DNA of 15,694 nt from an uncultured Sutterella sp. (GTDB taxonomy: Bacteria; Pseudomonadota; Gammaproteobacteria; Burkholderiales; Burkholderiaceae_F): positions 1-15,694 of the forward strand of contig CATVXH010000022.1 of NCBI GenBank assembly GCA_958347955.1, read 5' to 3'. Below the pieces are notes generated by a model, which saw nothing but the letters and a program-made list of their open reading frames with translations, was not told the origin of the DNA and did no database searches. Shown here piece after piece: positions 13,948 to 15,694 of the stretch. Each line of letters starts with the position of its first letter. Within the stretch, counting starts at the first letter, position 1. A program made the position numbers and the translations under genes.

Positions 13948-15365
13948 TTCAACTCCTCCCTCAAAGAAGCAATAGCTTTTGCGATTTGATCGCTTTTTTC
14001 TTGTAGTGCCGACAAGATTTCTTCAATTGTCATTTCTTCAACTGCGGATTTTTCATCTTGAATCCAAGATGGAAGGTCTAAGCTCAAATTATCGTTGTCT
14101 AAAAAAACTTTTACCGGGAATTTCCTCCAACGCCCATTAGGATTTTTTTCACTATAAGTCTCCTCTCTAGTTTCAATATCGTCAGCCTTAAAGCAATTTA
14201 CGAACTCATTTAGATGTTCTCGTCTAAGTCGATTAGTAACACGAGTATGCTTAATTCCTTTACGATAGTCGTAATACCATATTTCCTTTGTTGATCCTCC
14301 CTTTGTAAAGAAAAGAACATTTGCTTGAACCCCTTGAGCGTAGAATATCCCGTTGGGTAAACGCAAAATTGTGTGCAAATTGTATTCATTAAGCAACTTT
14401 CGCCGAATTTCTTTACCTGCACTATCAAAAAGTACGTTATCAGGCAACACTACCGCAGCCCGTCCCCCAGTGCGCAACATAACCATAATATGTTGCAAAA
14501 AGTTCAACTGATTATTGTTTGTCTTAACCCAAAAGTCCTCACGATTCAATCCAACTGCTCCAGACGGTCTATCACCGAATGGCGGATTTGTTAATACAAC
14601 ATCACATAATTCTGTCGGTGGATTTTCAAGAGAGTCTTTCCAATGAATCAAAGCATTTTCGACACTAACACCATGGAGATACACATTCATAGATGCCAGG
14701 CTTACAACAAGAGGGGTATTGTCATTCCCCGACAATGCTTTAGTTCTTAAAAATTCTTGTTTATCTTTATCGTAAGACTGTTCTTTCATGTGGTCGTAGG
14801 CCGCCAATAAAAATCCGGCTGTGCCACATGCAGGATCCATGACTTTTTCTGTAATCAATGGCCGGGTTACATCAACCATCGCTCTAATAAGGGCACGAGG
14901 AGTAAAGTATTGCCCCGCTCCACTTTTCTTATCTTGACCATTTTTATCCAAGATTTCTTCATAAATTGCGCCTTTCAAATCGCCATCGACGTCTGTCCAC
15001 TGAATTTCATCTAACATTCCAATCAGCTTTTTGAGATACGCAGATTTTGTGAGTTTGCTTTGAGCGTCAACAAAAATGGTTGAAATCAGCTCATTTGAGG
15101 AATCTCGTAAGACCCCTAATGTTTCTCGGTAATGAGTTACTAAGTCGTCTCCATTTAGTTCTAATAAATCCCTCCACTGATATCCCTCCGGAATTGCGCT
15201 TTCATCACCAAAAACACATACATTTTCGTAGTCCATTTTTAGAAACAACAAATAAGTCAACTGAGTGATGTAATCGGTAAACGCCACCCCCTGTCCCGAT
15301 AAAACATCAGCCATTGACCATATTTTTTTAGCTAATAAGTCCGCCGTATTTTGCTTTTGTACCAT
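13944..15365 (-). CDS. hsdM: Type I restriction-modification DNA methyltransferase subunit HsdM
   Basis: A 473-aa N6-adenine methyltransferase that, with HsdS, methylates the target and protects the host from the linked nuclease. An N-terminal helical HsdM_N domain (about 8-130) contacts HsdS and DNA. The catalytic domain shows GQYFTPR (151-157), S-adenosylmethionine motif I DPACGTAG (177-184) and the catalytic NPPF (260-263). Length and motif order are complete, with no sign of damage. The ATG follows the upstream hsdR stop by 2 nt (TAGAAATG) with a modest AAAGG upstream, and the gene overlaps hsdS at GTGA. This tight packing indicates one hsdR-hsdM-hsdS transcript whose promoter lies outside the window. 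Confidence 0.96.
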   Translation of the reverse strand: MVQKQNTADLLAKKIWSMADVLSGQGVAFTDYITQLTYLLFLKMDYENVCVFGDESAIPEGYQWRDLLELNGDDLVTHYRETLGVLRDSSNELISTIFVDAQSKLTKSAYLKKLIGMLDEIQWTDVDGDLKGAIYEEILDKNGQDKKSGAGQYFTPRALIRAMVDVTRPLITEKVMDPACGTAGFLLAAYDHMKEQSYDKDKQEFLRTKALSGNDNTPLVVSLASMNVYLHGVSVENALIHWKDSLENPPTELCDVVLTNPPFGDRPSGAVGLNREDFWVKTNNNQLNFLQHIMVMLRTGGRAAVVLPDNVLFDSAGKEIRRKLLNEYNLHTILRLPNGIFYAQGVQANVLFFTKGGSTKEIWYYDYRKGIKHTRVTNRLRREHLNEFVNCFKADDIETREETYSEKNPNGRWRKFPVKVFLDNDNLSLDLPSWIQDEKSAVEEMTIEEILSALQEKSDQIAKAIASLREELK

Positions 15366-15367
15366 TT

Positions 15368-15694
15368 CTAGGCTACCTTTCGATTAAGTAAGAATGCAGA
15401 CAAACCGATGACTGCGTCATTTGCTGCAACCAAAGACCCCATTTCTTTTGTTAACGCTCTACGTAATTCGGGATCATTATTTTTAAAAACGTTAACTGTT
15501 GTTATTGCTCCATTTTGAGCGACATATCGAGCAACCTTACTGAAAAGAATCTTTTGCTTATCAGTCAAAACCCGCTGAATCTGGCCACACCATAATGCAA
15601 AAAGTTGAGCGCAAAGCGAGGGCACTGAACAAAGCTTTTCAATGGAACGATATCCGAAGCGCACTAATTGTATTAGATTAGTCAAAGCATAGGC
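15368..15694 (-). CDS. hsdR: C-terminal end of probable Type I restriction endonuclease subunit HsdR (partial)
   Basis: The frame remains open to the right edge, so this is the last ~108 codons of a longer gene, not a small protein; a TTG at 15685 is not a start. Visible segments LTNLIQLVRFGYRSIEKL, LFALWCGQIQRVLTDKQK and VARYVAQNGAIT resemble the helical C-terminal domain by which some HsdR proteins dock on the methyltransferase. The nuclease and helicase domains would lie outside. The call rests partly on that resemblance and partly on position: its TAG stop is 2 nt before hsdM, the usual hsdR place in such operons. If it is not HsdR, it would be another gene fused into the same transcript. 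Confidence 0.75.
   Translation of the reverse strand, partial: AYALTNLIQLVRFGYRSIEKLCSVPSLCAQLFALWCGQIQRVLTDKQKILFSKVARYVAQNGAITTVNVFKNNDPELRRALTKEMGSLVAANDAVIGLSAFLLNRKVA

Noticed and set aside
15368..15685. A separate small 105-aa protein before hsdM
   Set aside because: Its apparent start is TTG and the frame stays open to the window edge, so it is the end of a longer gene.
1..15694. CRISPR array, tRNA, rRNA or insertion sequence
   Set aside because: No regularly spaced repeats, no cloverleaf-like sequence and no transposase were seen. The only recombinase is the tyrosine type at 10401-11426, and the repeats in hsdS are paired inverted copies.

Overview
The window looks like a chromosomal segment of a Burkholderiales bacterium, most likely a gut Sutterellaceae such as Sutterella or Parasutterella. 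This is inferred from an orphan Bug-family periplasmic binding protein, the ppk-ppx pair, E. coli-like menaquinone genes and moderate GC; no rRNA or marker gene is present to confirm it. By hand count, base composition falls from about 50-68% GC in the housekeeping part to about 35% GC (12241-12360) in the right-hand part, so the last ~5.3 kb looks like an accessory island.

Layout. 2-646 (+): 3' end of an ABC transporter ATPase, whose first ~45 visible residues look like a different ABC subfamily from the rest. 708-4612 (-): ppk1 followed by a Ppx/GppA-type exopolyphosphatase, a polyphosphate synthesis and degradation operon with a candidate Pho box upstream. 4897-5349 (-): Hsp20 small heat-shock protein. 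5671-5889 (+): orphan XRE regulator. 6138-6809 (+): orphan NarL/LuxR-type response regulator. 6857-10036 (+): Bug receptor, menB and menE in a compact run. 10037-10400: AT-richer boundary region with a stem-loop and a perfect tandem 12-bp repeat. 10401-11426 (-): tyrosine recombinase. 11472-12659 (+): hsdS cassette without a start codon. 12649-13947 (-): expressed hsdS. 13944-15365 (-): hsdM. 15368 to the right edge (-): C-terminus of what is probably hsdR.

The most notable element is the right-hand island: a Type I restriction-modification operon (hsdR-hsdM-hsdS) with a silent, oppositely oriented hsdS cassette packed tail to tail against the expressed one, and a tyrosine recombinase next to it. 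Two pairs of perfect inverted repeats (27 bp, 11498-11524 / 13856-13882; 26 bp, 12096-12121 / 13187-13212) lie in register at the start of each target-recognition domain. Inversion across either pair would keep the reading frame and exchange recognition domains. This gives a four-allele phase-variable methylation switch, analogous to the pneumococcal inverting hsdS locus. The architecture is read directly from the sequence; the switching itself is inferred.

The other genes are ordinary housekeeping or regulatory functions: polyphosphate metabolism, a chaperone, menaquinone synthesis for anaerobic respiration and solute capture. Several starts were revised from ribosome-binding-site evidence: hsp20 at 5349, menB at 7854, and GTG starts for ppk1 and hsdS.
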